Shown: in pieces, positions 25,608 to 34,757 of the stretch
How positions within the stretch are numbered: position 1 is the stretch's first letter
Layout: each line of letters begins with the position of its first letter
Assembly: GCA_963809875.1 (NCBI GenBank)
Contig: CAWELC010000008.1
Location: forward strand, 185,662 to 249,661
Source: JAFGAS01 sp963809875
GTDB lineage: Bacteria; Desulfobacterota; Zymogenia; Zymogenales; Zymogenaceae
Length of the DNA: 64,000 nt
Direction of reading: 5' to 3'
The notes under the pieces: generated by a model
Seen by the model: only the letters and a program-made list of their open reading frames with translations
Database searches by the model: none
What the model was told of the DNA's origin: nothing
Program-made: the position numbers and the translations under genes

Positions 25608-26441
25608 ATGAAGATTTCGAGCACCTCATATCGTATCGCAAAGGACAGGCTCTTTGTCGCGGGCATCGTCCTGCTTTCTTTTCTGGCCGTCGTTCCGCTG
25701 CTCCTGATACTGTTCTATATTATCAAGAACGGCATCTCCGTCATCAATTGGGATTTTCTGACCCAGCTGCCCAACCCCATGGGGGAGGAGGGCGGCGGTA
25801 TCGTCAACGCGATCGTGGGCACCCTTATGCTCATCGTCATCGCCTGTCTCTTCTCGGTGCCCGTTGGCATCACCACGGGCATCTACCTCAATGAATATCG
25901 GAAGGGAGCGGTCGCGGAGATGGTCAGGCTGGCGGTCGAGGTCATTATGGGGATTCCATCGATCATTATCGGGATTATCGCCTATACCTGGATCGTGATC
26001 CCCCTCGGCTCTTTCTCCGCCCTCTCGGGAGGGGCGGCGCTGGCGATCATGATGCTTCCGGTCATCATCAAATCCACCGAGGAAACCCTCAAGCTCATTC
26101 CAAACACGCTCAGGGAGGCGTCGTTAGCCCTGGGGGTTCCTTACTCGACGACGATCCTCAAGGTCATAGTACCGGCCGGAATGAGCGGCATTATCACGGG
26201 TATTCTCCTGGGCATCGCCCGAGTGGCCGGTGAGACGGCACCGCTTCTCTTTACCGCCTTCGGCAATCCCTTTATGAACTACAATATCCTCAAGCCGGTC
26301 AACTCGCTGCCTCTGACTATATTCGTCTATGCCACAAGCCCGTACGAGAATTGGCACGCCCTGGCGTGGGGAGCCTCGTTCGTCCTTATTGTATTCGTGC
26401 TGTCGATGAACTTCATTACCAAGCTGGTGATACGACGATGA
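25608..26441 (+). CDS. pstA: Phosphate ABC transporter permease PstA
   Basis: 277 residues, six hydrophobic segments. GGIVNAIVGT and VPVGITTGIYLNEY near the N-terminal half, EASLALGVPYSTTI as coupling helix and GIARVAGETAPLLFTA are characteristic PstA motifs. It pairs with PstC to form the channel. The stop overlaps the pstB start as ATGA. Confidence 0.94.
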   Translation: MKISSTSYRIAKDRLFVAGIVLLSFLAVVPLLLILFYIIKNGISVINWDFLTQLPNPMGEEGGGIVNAIVGTLMLIVIACLFSVPVGITTGIYLNEYRKGAVAEMVRLAVEVIMGIPSIIIGIIAYTWIVIPLGSFSALSGGAALAIMMLPVIIKSTEETLKLIPNTLREASLALGVPYSTTILKVIVPAGMSGIITGILLGIARVAGETAPLLFTAFGNPFMNYNILKPVNSLPLTIFVYATSPYENWHALAWGASFVLIVFVLSMNFITKLVIRR

Positions 26442-27196
26442 GCGATACCTTCCTGCAAACCCGATCCCTGTCGGCCTACTTCAATAGAGAACGGGTCGTC
26501 AAGGACGTTACGATCACCTTTCAGGAAAACAAGGTAACGGCGATCATGGGTCCGTCGGGATGCGGAAAGACGACCCTGATACGATGCATTAACCGGATGC
26601 ACGAGCTGGTTCCCGGGGCGACCACCACCGGCAAGGTGTTCCTTCGTGACGAGGATATCTTCTCCATGAATCCGATCCTGGTCCGCCGAAAGATCGGAAT
26701 GGTCTTCCAGAAGCCAAACCCCTTTCCGACCATGAGCATCTATGACAACGTCGTGGCCGGATACCGTCTCAACGGGTTTCACCTCTCGCGGGACGAGATG
26801 AACGGGAACGTAGAGGAGTCTCTGAAAAAGGCGGCCCTCTGGGACGAGGTCAAGGACGCCCTGCATCGCAAAGGAACATTTCTATCGGGGGGGCAGCAGC
26901 AGCGTCTGTGTATTGCCCGGGCCCTGGCCATGAAGCCCGAGGTGATCCTCCTGGACGAGCCGACCTCGGCCCTGGATCCCAAGGCTACCTCTCGCATAGA
27001 AGAGTTGATCGTCGAGCTTAAGGACACGGTTACCATCCTCATTGTCACCCACAACACCGCCCAGGCGGCCCGCGTCTCCGATTACACCGCCTTCATGTAC
27101 CTCGGCGAGCTGGTGGAGTTCGGCACGACCAGCAAGATGTTTACCGTTCCGGACAATAAGAAGACGGAAGAATATTTAACGGGTAGATTCGGTTAG
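26438..27196 (+). CDS. pstB: Phosphate ABC transporter ATP-binding protein
   Basis: 252 residues, normal PstB length. Walker A GPSGCGKTT (about residues 34-42), Q-loop MVFQKPNPFP, signature LSGGQQQR, Walker B VILLDEPTSALDP and the switch His in VTHN are all present. The start is chosen at the ATGA overlap with pstA rather than further upstream, where the frame is also open. Confidence 0.95.
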   Translation: MSDTFLQTRSLSAYFNRERVVKDVTITFQENKVTAIMGPSGCGKTTLIRCINRMHELVPGATTTGKVFLRDEDIFSMNPILVRRKIGMVFQKPNPFPTMSIYDNVVAGYRLNGFHLSRDEMNGNVEESLKKAALWDEVKDALHRKGTFLSGGQQQRLCIARALAMKPEVILLDEPTSALDPKATSRIEELIVELKDTVTILIVTHNTAQAARVSDYTAFMYLGELVEFGTTSKMFTVPDNKKTEEYLTGRFG

Positions 27197-27207
27197 GACT
27201 CACTGCC

Positions 27208-27867
27208 ATGTTGGAAGAAAGAATAGTTCATCTCAAGCACGATATCGTTTCCTTTGCCTCGCTCGTCGAAAAGATGATCGACAACAGCGTCGAGGGTCTG
27301 GTAAAAAAGGACGCATCGCTCCTCACGGAAGTCGTCGATGTCATGGAGACGAAGGCAAACAATTACGAGATCGATATCGACGAGCAATGCATTACCCTTA
27401 TCGCACAGTATCAGCCGAAGGCCCGGGCGCTCAGGACCATCCTGATGATCCTGCAGATCAACACGGACCTGGAGCGAATGGGGGACCACGCCGTCAATAT
27501 CGCCGAAAGCGCCCAGTTCCTGATCGAGCGTCCGCCGGTGAAGCCTCTCGTCGACACGCCTCGCATGGCGCGGATCGCCACTAACATGCTCAAGGACAGC
27601 GTTACCTCGTTTGTCGAGGAGAATCCGACCCTCGCCCAGAGCGTATTTGAGCGGGATGAAGACGTGGACAACCTGGGAGAGCAAATCCTTCGAGAATTGA
27701 TTACCTTCATGAGCTCCGACCCGACTACCATAGAGCGCTCGCTCCATATTCTCAGGATTGCCCGCGAGCTCGAGCGTATCGCCGACCTCTCCACGAACAT
27801 GTGCGAAGACACCATCTTTATCGTGCAGGGCAGGGTGATCAAACACCATAAAGAAGGTGACGCCTGA
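27208..27867 (+). CDS. phoU: Phosphate transport system regulator PhoU
   Basis: 219 all-helical residues with two PhoU repeats. The metal-binding E/D-x3-D patterns are recognisable: INTDLERMGDHAVNIAE (about residues 86-102) and LERIADLSTNMCED (about 189-202). PhoU links PstB to PhoR and represses the regulon when phosphate is high. It is 11 bases after pstB and ends the operon; 292 bases without a gene follow. Confidence 0.94.
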   Translation: MLEERIVHLKHDIVSFASLVEKMIDNSVEGLVKKDASLLTEVVDVMETKANNYEIDIDEQCITLIAQYQPKARALRTILMILQINTDLERMGDHAVNIAESAQFLIERPPVKPLVDTPRMARIATNMLKDSVTSFVEENPTLAQSVFERDEDVDNLGEQILRELITFMSSDPTTIERSLHILRIARELERIADLSTNMCEDTIFIVQGRVIKHHKEGDA

Positions 27868-28159
27868 AGACCGCCGCGCACGAATAGTCCGGCAGGCCGC
27901 GGGCCGTTTCGCGATAGGGTGCGATCGCAAAAAGCCCCACGAGTCCGCGACAAAGGACAGCCCCCGCCGTTCTATCCCCTCCCCAGGGAGTGATACCCCA
28001 CCCCGTCACCGGCCCACCGTCACCTCGGCCCGTCTCGTGACGCCACGTATAGTGTGAACAGGAAGATCAAATAGTGTAAATATCCAAAATATCGTTGTAA
28101 AAGAAATAAAAATGTGATACAAAAAGCATACTATTACTGCACGGTGCAAAATAATTCAG

Positions 28160-30016
28160 ATGTCCTTTGACCCGTCTCCCGACAAGCATCTCATCGCCAT
28201 CAAGAACATAACGACGGCATCGACCCACGGTAGCGGGCTCCTTTCGGTCCTCAAATCGGTTACGCGAGAGATCATCGATACCATGGGGTATGGACGGGTG
28301 ATCATCGGGCTCAAGGATCGGGCGCAGCCGGTGCTCCGATTTCGGATCGGCAGAGACCGGGAGGTCAGCAACAAGGAATTCACGAAACTCGTGAGATCGA
28401 TCCCGCACGTATCCCTCGCGCCGGATCCGTCAGGCAGGCTGTCGGCCTCGGCGTGGTCATTTCGCAACGGGCGGGAAGTCTCAGTGTCCGACGCCGGCCA
28501 CTACGATTTCATGACAGAGGCGACTTTTCAGGATCAACAGCTTGTCGATCGTCTCGATCTCGGCTCCTACATCATCACTCCCATTTTTTTCAGGGACGAC
28601 TCCCTCGGTATCATAATCGTCGACGACAGGTATATCTCGCGCCCCCTCAACGAGAAGGACGGGCGGGTAATTTCCACCATAGCCGACCACCTCTCGGTAT
28701 GTATCGCCAACGTCGAAATGCTCAATAGACTCAAGAAATCCAATCGGCAGCTCCAGGATGCGAACAGGGATATGATCATATCCCAGCGGCAGTATCAGCA
28801 ACTCGTCGAACGGGGTCCGGACGCGATCTTTATTGTTCAGGACTACCGGTTCGTCTTCGTCAACAAGATGTTTCAGAAGATGTTCGGCTATTCGGAATCG
28901 GAGATCATCGGGATGAACTTCCTTGATCTGGTCACACCCCAGTCCCGCCAAAACATCGCAACCTCATACGACGACGCCCTCAAGGGCAAGCACATGCCCG
29001 ACGAATACGAGTACACCATCGTCAAGAAGGACGGCGCCACAATCTCCGTCTGGATGAAGACGACTTTTACCCGGGTCAACAATCGGCGGGCGATCCTCTG
29101 TTTTGCCCACGATATAACCGAAAAAAACCGCGCGGAATCGGAGCTCAGGGAGGCCAAGGCATATCTCGAGAATGTCCTGGAGAGCGCCAATGACCTCATC
29201 TACATCCTTGATCTCAGCGGAAAATTTACCTACGCCAACAAAAAGTTCGAGGAGTTCGGTTACAATCGCCGGGAGCTGATCGGCAAACCGTTTCTCGAGA
29301 TTCTCTCCCCGGCTCATAAGGGAACCCGGTTCAAGAAGACCGTCACGACGGGCGCCAAACAGGTCTATGAAGTCGAGATGCTCGAAAATGGTGGAGACCA
29401 TATCAGGAACATCGTTATATCCACCTCTCCGCTGATCGATGATTCCGGGGCAATCCAGGGTGTCCTGGTAATGGGGAAGGATATCACCGAAAGGAAACGG
29501 ATGGAGGAAGAGCTCAAGCATATCTCCATCACCGACAGCCTCACCGAGCTCTTTAATCAGCGCCATTTCTTTCAACGCATCAAGGAGGAGACCGATCGCG
29601 CAAAACGGATGTCCTATCAAGTCTGCCTCATGATCTTTGATATCGATAATTTCAAGCGCTACAACGACACAAAGGGACACCTGGCAGGCAACGAGATGCT
29701 CCGTAAGATCGGAAGGATTATCCGGTCGGCTATTCGCGCCAACGTGGACACCGCCTTTCGGTACGGCGGGGATGAGTTTGCGGTCATCCTCCCTAATACA
29801 ACCGCCACGGAGGTCGAATCCGTCGCCCGCCGCGTCAAGAAGAAGATTGACACAAGCCTCGGGGGATTAACGATTTCAATCGGAATATCCTCGATGAGCG
29901 CCGAAGGATCGGTCGAAGATTTCATAAACGCCGCCGACAAGGCGATGTACAGAGCAAAGGGCGGAGAAGGGGATGCGGTGGTCGTCTATCGCTCCGATCC
30001 GCTGTTTCCGGCATGA
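28160..30016 (+). CDS. GAF-PAS-PAS diguanylate cyclase
   Basis: 618 residues, soluble. An N-terminal GAF-like domain (about 15-195), PAS 1 (about 215-325, QLVERGPDAIFIV), PAS 2 (about 340-450, LESANDLIYILD) and a GGDEF domain (about 455-612). The active site reads RYGGDEFAVILP (about residue 535), so it should make c-di-GMP. The inhibitory RxxD site five residues before is not present: the sequence there is ANVD, with Arg one place too early, so product inhibition is probably lost. Its TGA overlaps the ispG ATG. A TTGTAA-17-TACAAA promoter candidate lies at 28095-28123 and a TGCAC-G-GTGCA palindrome at 28138-28148. Confidence 0.9.
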   Translation: MSFDPSPDKHLIAIKNITTASTHGSGLLSVLKSVTREIIDTMGYGRVIIGLKDRAQPVLRFRIGRDREVSNKEFTKLVRSIPHVSLAPDPSGRLSASAWSFRNGREVSVSDAGHYDFMTEATFQDQQLVDRLDLGSYIITPIFFRDDSLGIIIVDDRYISRPLNEKDGRVISTIADHLSVCIANVEMLNRLKKSNRQLQDANRDMIISQRQYQQLVERGPDAIFIVQDYRFVFVNKMFQKMFGYSESEIIGMNFLDLVTPQSRQNIATSYDDALKGKHMPDEYEYTIVKKDGATISVWMKTTFTRVNNRRAILCFAHDITEKNRAESELREAKAYLENVLESANDLIYILDLSGKFTYANKKFEEFGYNRRELIGKPFLEILSPAHKGTRFKKTVTTGAKQVYEVEMLENGGDHIRNIVISTSPLIDDSGAIQGVLVMGKDITERKRMEEELKHISITDSLTELFNQRHFFQRIKEETDRAKRMSYQVCLMIFDIDNFKRYNDTKGHLAGNEMLRKIGRIIRSAIRANVDTAFRYGGDEFAVILPNTTATEVESVARRVKKKIDTSLGGLTISIGISSMSAEGSVEDFINAADKAMYRAKGGEGDAVVVYRSDPLFPA

Positions 30017-31126
30017 TCACGAGAAGAAGAACAAAGGTCATCAGCGTCGGCGACGTGAAGATCGGGGGCGACGAACCCCATCGTCGTTCAGTCGATGACC
30101 AAGACCGATACGGCCGACGTTCGCGCCACGGTCGGCCAAATCCGGGCCCTCGCCCGCGCCGGATGCAGGATCGTCAGGGTCGCCGTCAAAGATACGCGGG
30201 CGGCGTCGGCCCTCGGAACTATTATCAAGGACTCCCCGGTCCCGATTATCGCCGATATCCATTTTGACCGTCGTCTCGCGCTGGCTGCCATGGACGCGGG
30301 CGCCGCCGGGATCAGGATCAATCCCGGAAACATCGGCGGCGAGAAGAAGCTGTTCGAGGTCGTCGAGCGGGCGCGGAAAGACAGCGTCGCGATACGGATC
30401 GGCGTAAACTCCGGGTCGCTCGAAAAAGAGATCCTGAAAAAGTTCGGCGGCCCCTCTCCGGAGGCCCTCGTTGAGAGCGCCCTTCGGTCGGCCACGCTCC
30501 TTTCGGGATGGGGATACACGAACTTCAAGCTCTCGCTGAAATCGGCGAGTGTTGCCGATACGATCGCGGCCTACCGGCTCGTGTCGGACAAGACCGACTT
30601 TCCGCTTCACGTAGGCGTGACGGAGGCGGGCACCGTCCTGCGCGGCGCGATCAAGTCGTCGGTCGGTATCGGGATCCTGCTGGCTGAAGGGATCGGCGAT
30701 ACGATACGGGTGAGCCTGGCCGGCGATCCGCTCACGGAAGTGATGTGCGGCTATACGATCCTTTCGTCCCTCGGTCTGGGCAGGAGGGGCGTGGACGTGA
30801 TCGTGTGTCCGACCTGTGGCAGGACGACGATGGATATCGTCTCGATCGCCCGGGAGGTGGAGGAGCGGCTTGCCGACTATGACCTGCCGATCACGGTGGC
30901 CGTGATGGGGTGCGAGGTAAACGGGCCGGGGGAGGCGCGGGAGGCCGATATCGGCATCTGCGGCGGCGCAAAATACGGCCTGCTCTTCAAGAAGGGTAAG
31001 ATCATCAGGAAGCTGGCGGAGGACGAGATGGTCAGCGCCCTCATTTCCGAGGTCGACTCCATGACCAAGACGGGGATTGAAATAGGCTCACGTAAGCATG
31101 ATACGCCTCAACGACATAACCGATAA
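30013..31126 (+). pseudogene. ispG: 4-hydroxy-3-methylbut-2-enyl-diphosphate synthase, interrupted by one +1 frameshift
   Basis: With one base removed at about 30064-30075 this is a complete 370-residue IspG. The N-terminus RTKVISVGDVKIGGD continues as NPIVVQSMTKTDT only in the +1 frame; the spare base lies in GGCGACGAAC. Downstream, GGRINPGN-like IRINPGNIGG, GVNSGSLEK, CPTCGR and GCEVNGPGEA give the three cysteines and glutamate that hold the 4Fe-4S cluster. The enzyme makes HMBPP in the MEP isoprenoid pathway and is normally essential, so a sequencing error is more likely than a dead gene. It overlaps the cyclase gene (ATGA) and the SpoT gene. Confidence 0.9.
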
Positions 31127-33251
31127 GGTTCAGTCATACCTCCCGGACGCCGACCTCGAGTTGATCTCGAAGGCGTACGTCTTTTCGGCGAAGGTACACC
31201 AGGGGCAGACCCGCCTCTCGGGAGAGCCGTACCTTACCCACCCCCTGGAAGTCGCGTATATCCTGGGTGAGCTGACAATGGACGTCCCCAGCGTCGCAAC
31301 CGGCCTCCTTCACGATACGGTGGAGGACACGCTGACGACGCTCAAGGAGATCGAGGACGTCTTCGGCTCGGAGATCAGTTATCTCGTGGACGGCGTCACG
31401 AAGATTTCCCGCATGAGCTTCTCGAATACCGAGGAGAGGCAGGCGGAGAACTTCCGCAAGATGATCATCGCGATGGCAAAGGATATTCGGGTTCTCCTCA
31501 TCAAGCTGTCCGACAGGCTCCACAACATGCGCACGATTCAGTACCTCCCCCCCGAGCGGCGGGAGGCGGTGGCCCAGGAAACGATGGATATCTACGCCCC
31601 CCTGGCCAACCGGCTCGGTATCGGATGGATCAAGACGGAGCTCGAGGACCTCGCCTTCAGGACCCTGAAGCCCGAGGTATATCAGGAGATAGCCGACAGG
31701 CTCGAGTCCAAGCGAAAGGAGATCGATAAGTACTCGAAAGAAGTTCTGTCAATCATAGAACGGGAGCTCAAAAAGAATAATATCGAGGCCCGGCTCCAGA
31801 GCCGGGTAAAGCATCTCTACGGCATCTATTCAAAAATGCGTGATCAGGAGATCGGCTTCGATGAGGTCTACGATAAGATCGCCTTCAGAATCATCGTGGA
31901 TTCCCTCAAGGACTGCTACGGGACCCTCGGGATCATTCACTCGCTCTGGAAGCCCGTGCCGGGACGTTTCAAGGATTTCGTGGCGATGCCCAAGCCCAAC
32001 ATGTACCAGAGTCTCCATACGACCGTGATCGGCCCCTACGGTGAGCGCATCGAAGTGCAGATCAGGACCGAACAGATGCACAAGATCGCCCAGAAGGGCA
32101 TCGCGGCCCACTGGAGGTACAAAGAGGGAAAGGACGGGATCAAAAAGCAGGACGCCAAGAGCTACGACTGGCTCCAACGGCTTATCGAGTGGCAGCAGGA
32201 CCTCAAGGATCCCTCGGAGTTTCTCAAGACCGTAAAGGTGGACCTCTTCCCGGAAGAGGTGTACGTCTTTACCCCCAAGGGGGAAGTCAAGGCGTTTCCG
32301 AAAGGGGCCACCCCCATTGACTTCGCCTACGGCGTCCATACCGATGTCGGCAATACGTGCGTCGGGGCCAAGGTCAACGGAAAGCTCGTGCCGATCCGCT
32401 ATCAGCTGGTCAACGGCGATGTGGTTGAAATCCTTACCAGCAGCAAACAAAAACCGAGCAAAGACTGGCTTCGAATGGTCGTCACTTCCAAGGCGAAGCA
32501 GAAGATCAAACACTGGCTGATCAGCGAGCAGAAAGAGCGCAGCATCACCTTCGGCAAGGAGATCCTCGACAAGGAGTTCAGAAAGTTCGGGCTGAGTTTT
32601 CAGAAGCACATGCACTCCCAAACGATGAAATCGGCCATCGAGTCTCTCAAGGCCAAGGATTTCGACGACCTCCTCTCAAAGGTCGCCAATACACGGATAT
32701 CCGCGGCGCAGGTCATCGAATTTTTCGTCCCGAAAGAGGAGATCAAGGAGAACGAACAGCCGTCCGTCGAAGAGCCCGCCAAGAAGAAACAGCGCCTCAA
32801 AAAGGAGGGAAAGGCGGGCGGCGTATTGATAAAGGGCGTGGACGACATCATGACCAAGTTCGCCAAGTGCTGCAATCCTGTTCCGGGGGACCGGATCGTT
32901 GGGTTCATCACCCGGGGCAGGGGGGTGACCATACATACGGCCGACTGTCCCAACGTGATGGATCTCCCCGGGGAGCGGATGGTGGATGTGCAGTGGGACG
33001 TCCGCCAGGAAAAAACCTACAGCGCAAAGATCATTGTTATATGTGAGAATAAGAAAGGGATGCTCGCGTCGATTGCACAGGCCATCGCCAATTCCGAGGC
33101 CAATATCTCGGAGGGAGTGCTCAAGATCATGGATGACAACAAGGCGCGGTGCGAGTTCGAGCTCCAGATCAACAACCTGGAGCATTTGAAGAAGGTCATT
33201 CGCTCGGTGGAAAAAGAGCGCGACGTAATCAGCGTCCATCGGATAACGTGA
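31098..33251 (+). CDS. spoT: Bifunctional (p)ppGpp synthetase/hydrolase
   Basis: 717 residues. The N-terminal HD hydrolase domain has the intact metal site HDTVEDT (about residues 73-79). The synthetase domain (about 230-355) has the RFKD loop (RxKD type, seen in bifunctional enzymes, not the ExDD of synthetase-only RelA), NMYQSLHTTV and EVQIRT. TGS (about 385-445) and C-terminal ACT (about 640-717) domains complete it. It makes and degrades (p)ppGpp in the stringent response. The ATG is inside the end of ispG (29-base overlap). The name Rel or RSH would fit equally well. Confidence 0.94.
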   Translation: MIRLNDITDKVQSYLPDADLELISKAYVFSAKVHQGQTRLSGEPYLTHPLEVAYILGELTMDVPSVATGLLHDTVEDTLTTLKEIEDVFGSEISYLVDGVTKISRMSFSNTEERQAENFRKMIIAMAKDIRVLLIKLSDRLHNMRTIQYLPPERREAVAQETMDIYAPLANRLGIGWIKTELEDLAFRTLKPEVYQEIADRLESKRKEIDKYSKEVLSIIERELKKNNIEARLQSRVKHLYGIYSKMRDQEIGFDEVYDKIAFRIIVDSLKDCYGTLGIIHSLWKPVPGRFKDFVAMPKPNMYQSLHTTVIGPYGERIEVQIRTEQMHKIAQKGIAAHWRYKEGKDGIKKQDAKSYDWLQRLIEWQQDLKDPSEFLKTVKVDLFPEEVYVFTPKGEVKAFPKGATPIDFAYGVHTDVGNTCVGAKVNGKLVPIRYQLVNGDVVEILTSSKQKPSKDWLRMVVTSKAKQKIKHWLISEQKERSITFGKEILDKEFRKFGLSFQKHMHSQTMKSAIESLKAKDFDDLLSKVANTRISAAQVIEFFVPKEEIKENEQPSVEEPAKKKQRLKKEGKAGGVLIKGVDDIMTKFAKCCNPVPGDRIVGFITRGRGVTIHTADCPNVMDLPGERMVDVQWDVRQEKTYSAKIIVICENKKGMLASIAQAIANSEANISEGVLKIMDDNKARCEFELQINNLEHLKKVIRSVEKERDVISVHRIT

Positions 33252-33353
33252 GGATCTTACTCAAGTGGACGGGGCAGGATGCGGGGCGATCGCGCGGGCG
33301 TGTATGAGGCGGGCCGACGTCCGGTTGCGCAGTTTTCCCCAAGAGACGGCACG

Positions 33354-33517
33354 GGCGGCTTTGCGAGCCGCCGGAGAGAAGGAGCGTGCGCATTCGGCGC
33401 AGGGGGTCCGGGCGTGAGATGCGCGACCCCTCCGTACCATTACCTCGCCGGGGAATCGGCAACCCCGAAAGTTATCGCCCGGCCCTCGGACGTACGGAAG
33501 TACGAGGGAAACCGGGC
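33354..33517. other. Intergenic region with three stable hairpins
   Basis: Between the convergent spoT and rpmB genes lie a perfect 7-pair hairpin GGCGGCT/AGCCGCC (33354-33372), a 5-pair CGGGG/CCCCG hairpin (33449-33467) and a composite stem at 33477-33517 of 6, 4 and 5 pairs closed by a GGAA loop. No T-tract follows any of them and no known riboswitch pattern was recognised. They may be part of an unannotated structured RNA or overlapping 3' ends. Confidence 0.35.
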
Positions 33518-33540
33518 GGGGGCTCGGTCGCGTGGGGGGA

Positions 33541-33729
33541 TCAGACCTTGGCTACCTTACCGGAACGGAGGCATCGGGTGCATATTTTGATGCGGACCGT
33601 GCTGCTGCCGATACGGGTACGCATCGTGTGAAGGTTAGGGTACCATCTCCGTTTCGTGACGTTATGGGCGTGGCTCACATTACACCCGACGATGGGCCCT
33701 TTACCGCAGATGTCACAGACTCGACTCAT
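33541..33729 (-). CDS. rpmB: 50S ribosomal protein bL28
   Basis: 62 residues. CDICGKGP near the N-terminus, SHAHNVTKRRW(Y)PNL in the middle and CTRCLRSGKV at the end are the L28 signature. The two CxxC pairs indicate the zinc-binding form. A near-perfect GGAGGTG lies 4-5 bases before the ATG. It is divergent from rsmI and transcribed alone. Confidence 0.96.
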   Translation of the reverse strand: MSRVCDICGKGPIVGCNVSHAHNVTKRRWYPNLHTMRTRIGSSTVRIKICTRCLRSGKVAKV

Positions 33730-33752
33730 AAGTCACCTCCAAAAACCTATGT

Positions 33753-33780
33753 ATTATATCAAGAGAAATGAAATAATCAA
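33753..33780 (-). promoter_or_regulatory. Promoter of rpmB
   Basis: On the minus strand TTGATT (33780-33775) and a perfect TATAAT (33758-33753) are 16 bases apart, about 24 bases upstream of the rpmB start codon. Confidence 0.55.
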
Positions 33781-33789
33781 GCAATTTTT

Positions 33790-34644
33790 ATGGAAAAGAT
33801 AAGAAAAAGAGGAAAGCTATTCGTCGTATCGACCCCCCTCGGGAACCTCAAAGACATCACGCTGCGCGCCCTTGACACACTGCGACAGGTGGACCTCATT
33901 GCGTGTGAGGACACACGGGTAACGAAACGTCTTCTTGCCGCCTACGGGATCTCCAATGTGATGATCAGCTACCGCGAGGAGAACCGGGAGCAGGCCGCAA
34001 AAAAAATCATCGAGCGGCTTTTCGAAGGAAAAGACACGGCGCTCGTCACGGATGCCGGCACCCCGGGGATATCCGACCCGGGGGGGCACCTGATCTCGCT
34101 CTGTATTACTGAAGAAATCGATATCATCCCGATTCCCGGTCCTTCATCCATCGTCACGGCGCTGGTCGTCAGCGGAATGCCCATCGACCGATTCGTCTTC
34201 CTCGGGTTTTTGCCTCGAAAGGGAAAGAAGCGCGAGAACGCGCTGGCTGAGCTTGCATCGGAGACGAAGACCTCGGTGATCTTTGAATCACCGGCCCGGG
34301 TTGTCCGGACGCTCGGACAGCTTCACGATCGCCTGGGCGACAGGATGGCCGTCGTCTGCCGGGAAATGACCAAGATACATGAGGAAGTGATCAGGGGGCC
34401 GATTTCGGAGATACTGGAAGGTATCGAAAAGAAGGACCGGTTACGCGGTGAAGTGGTGATCATCCTGGCGGGTGCCGGACAGGGCGCGGATGCCGTCGAT
34501 TGCGAAACGGTCAAAGACGAGGTGGTGAAGGCCATGGCCCGTTACCCCGGCGCGCGGGCAAAAGAGTTGGCGGCCCTTATCTCGGACCGCCTCGGCGTTC
34601 CCTCAAGCGTCGTCTACAGCGAGATCATAAAGACCAGAAAATAG
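33790..34644 (+). CDS. rsmI: 16S rRNA (cytidine1402-2'-O)-methyltransferase
   Basis: 284 residues of the tetrapyrrole-methylase fold. LFVVSTPLGNLKDIT at the start, CEDTR, VTDAGTPGISDPG and FVFLGFLPRKGKKR are RsmI motifs. It methylates the 2'-hydroxyl of C1402 in the decoding centre. The length is normal. The start lies 60 bases from the divergent rpmB ATG. A CTCCGATG/CATCGGAG inverted repeat (34648-34686) follows the stop. Confidence 0.95.
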   Translation: MEKIRKRGKLFVVSTPLGNLKDITLRALDTLRQVDLIACEDTRVTKRLLAAYGISNVMISYREENREQAAKKIIERLFEGKDTALVTDAGTPGISDPGGHLISLCITEEIDIIPIPGPSSIVTALVVSGMPIDRFVFLGFLPRKGKKRENALAELASETKTSVIFESPARVVRTLGQLHDRLGDRMAVVCREMTKIHEEVIRGPISEILEGIEKKDRLRGEVVIILAGAGQGADAVDCETVKDEVVKAMARYPGARAKELAALISDRLGVPSSVVYSEIIKTRK

Positions 34645-34757
34645 AAACTCCGATGAGTAAAGGCGTGCAGCCCTTTTCCATCGGAGCTTACTGCTCAGTT
34701 CTGACGGGCGTGGCGAAGGGCCGCGATCGGCCCGAGGAAGCGAAAACAGTCCGACCT

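Noticed and set aside
30013..30267. A short separate gene before ispG
   Set aside because: Its first 20 residues are the IspG N-terminus and the remainder is out-of-frame ispG sequence.
33354..33517. RNase P RNA, SRP RNA or a known riboswitch
   Set aside because: The conserved core sequences of these RNAs that I can recall are not present.
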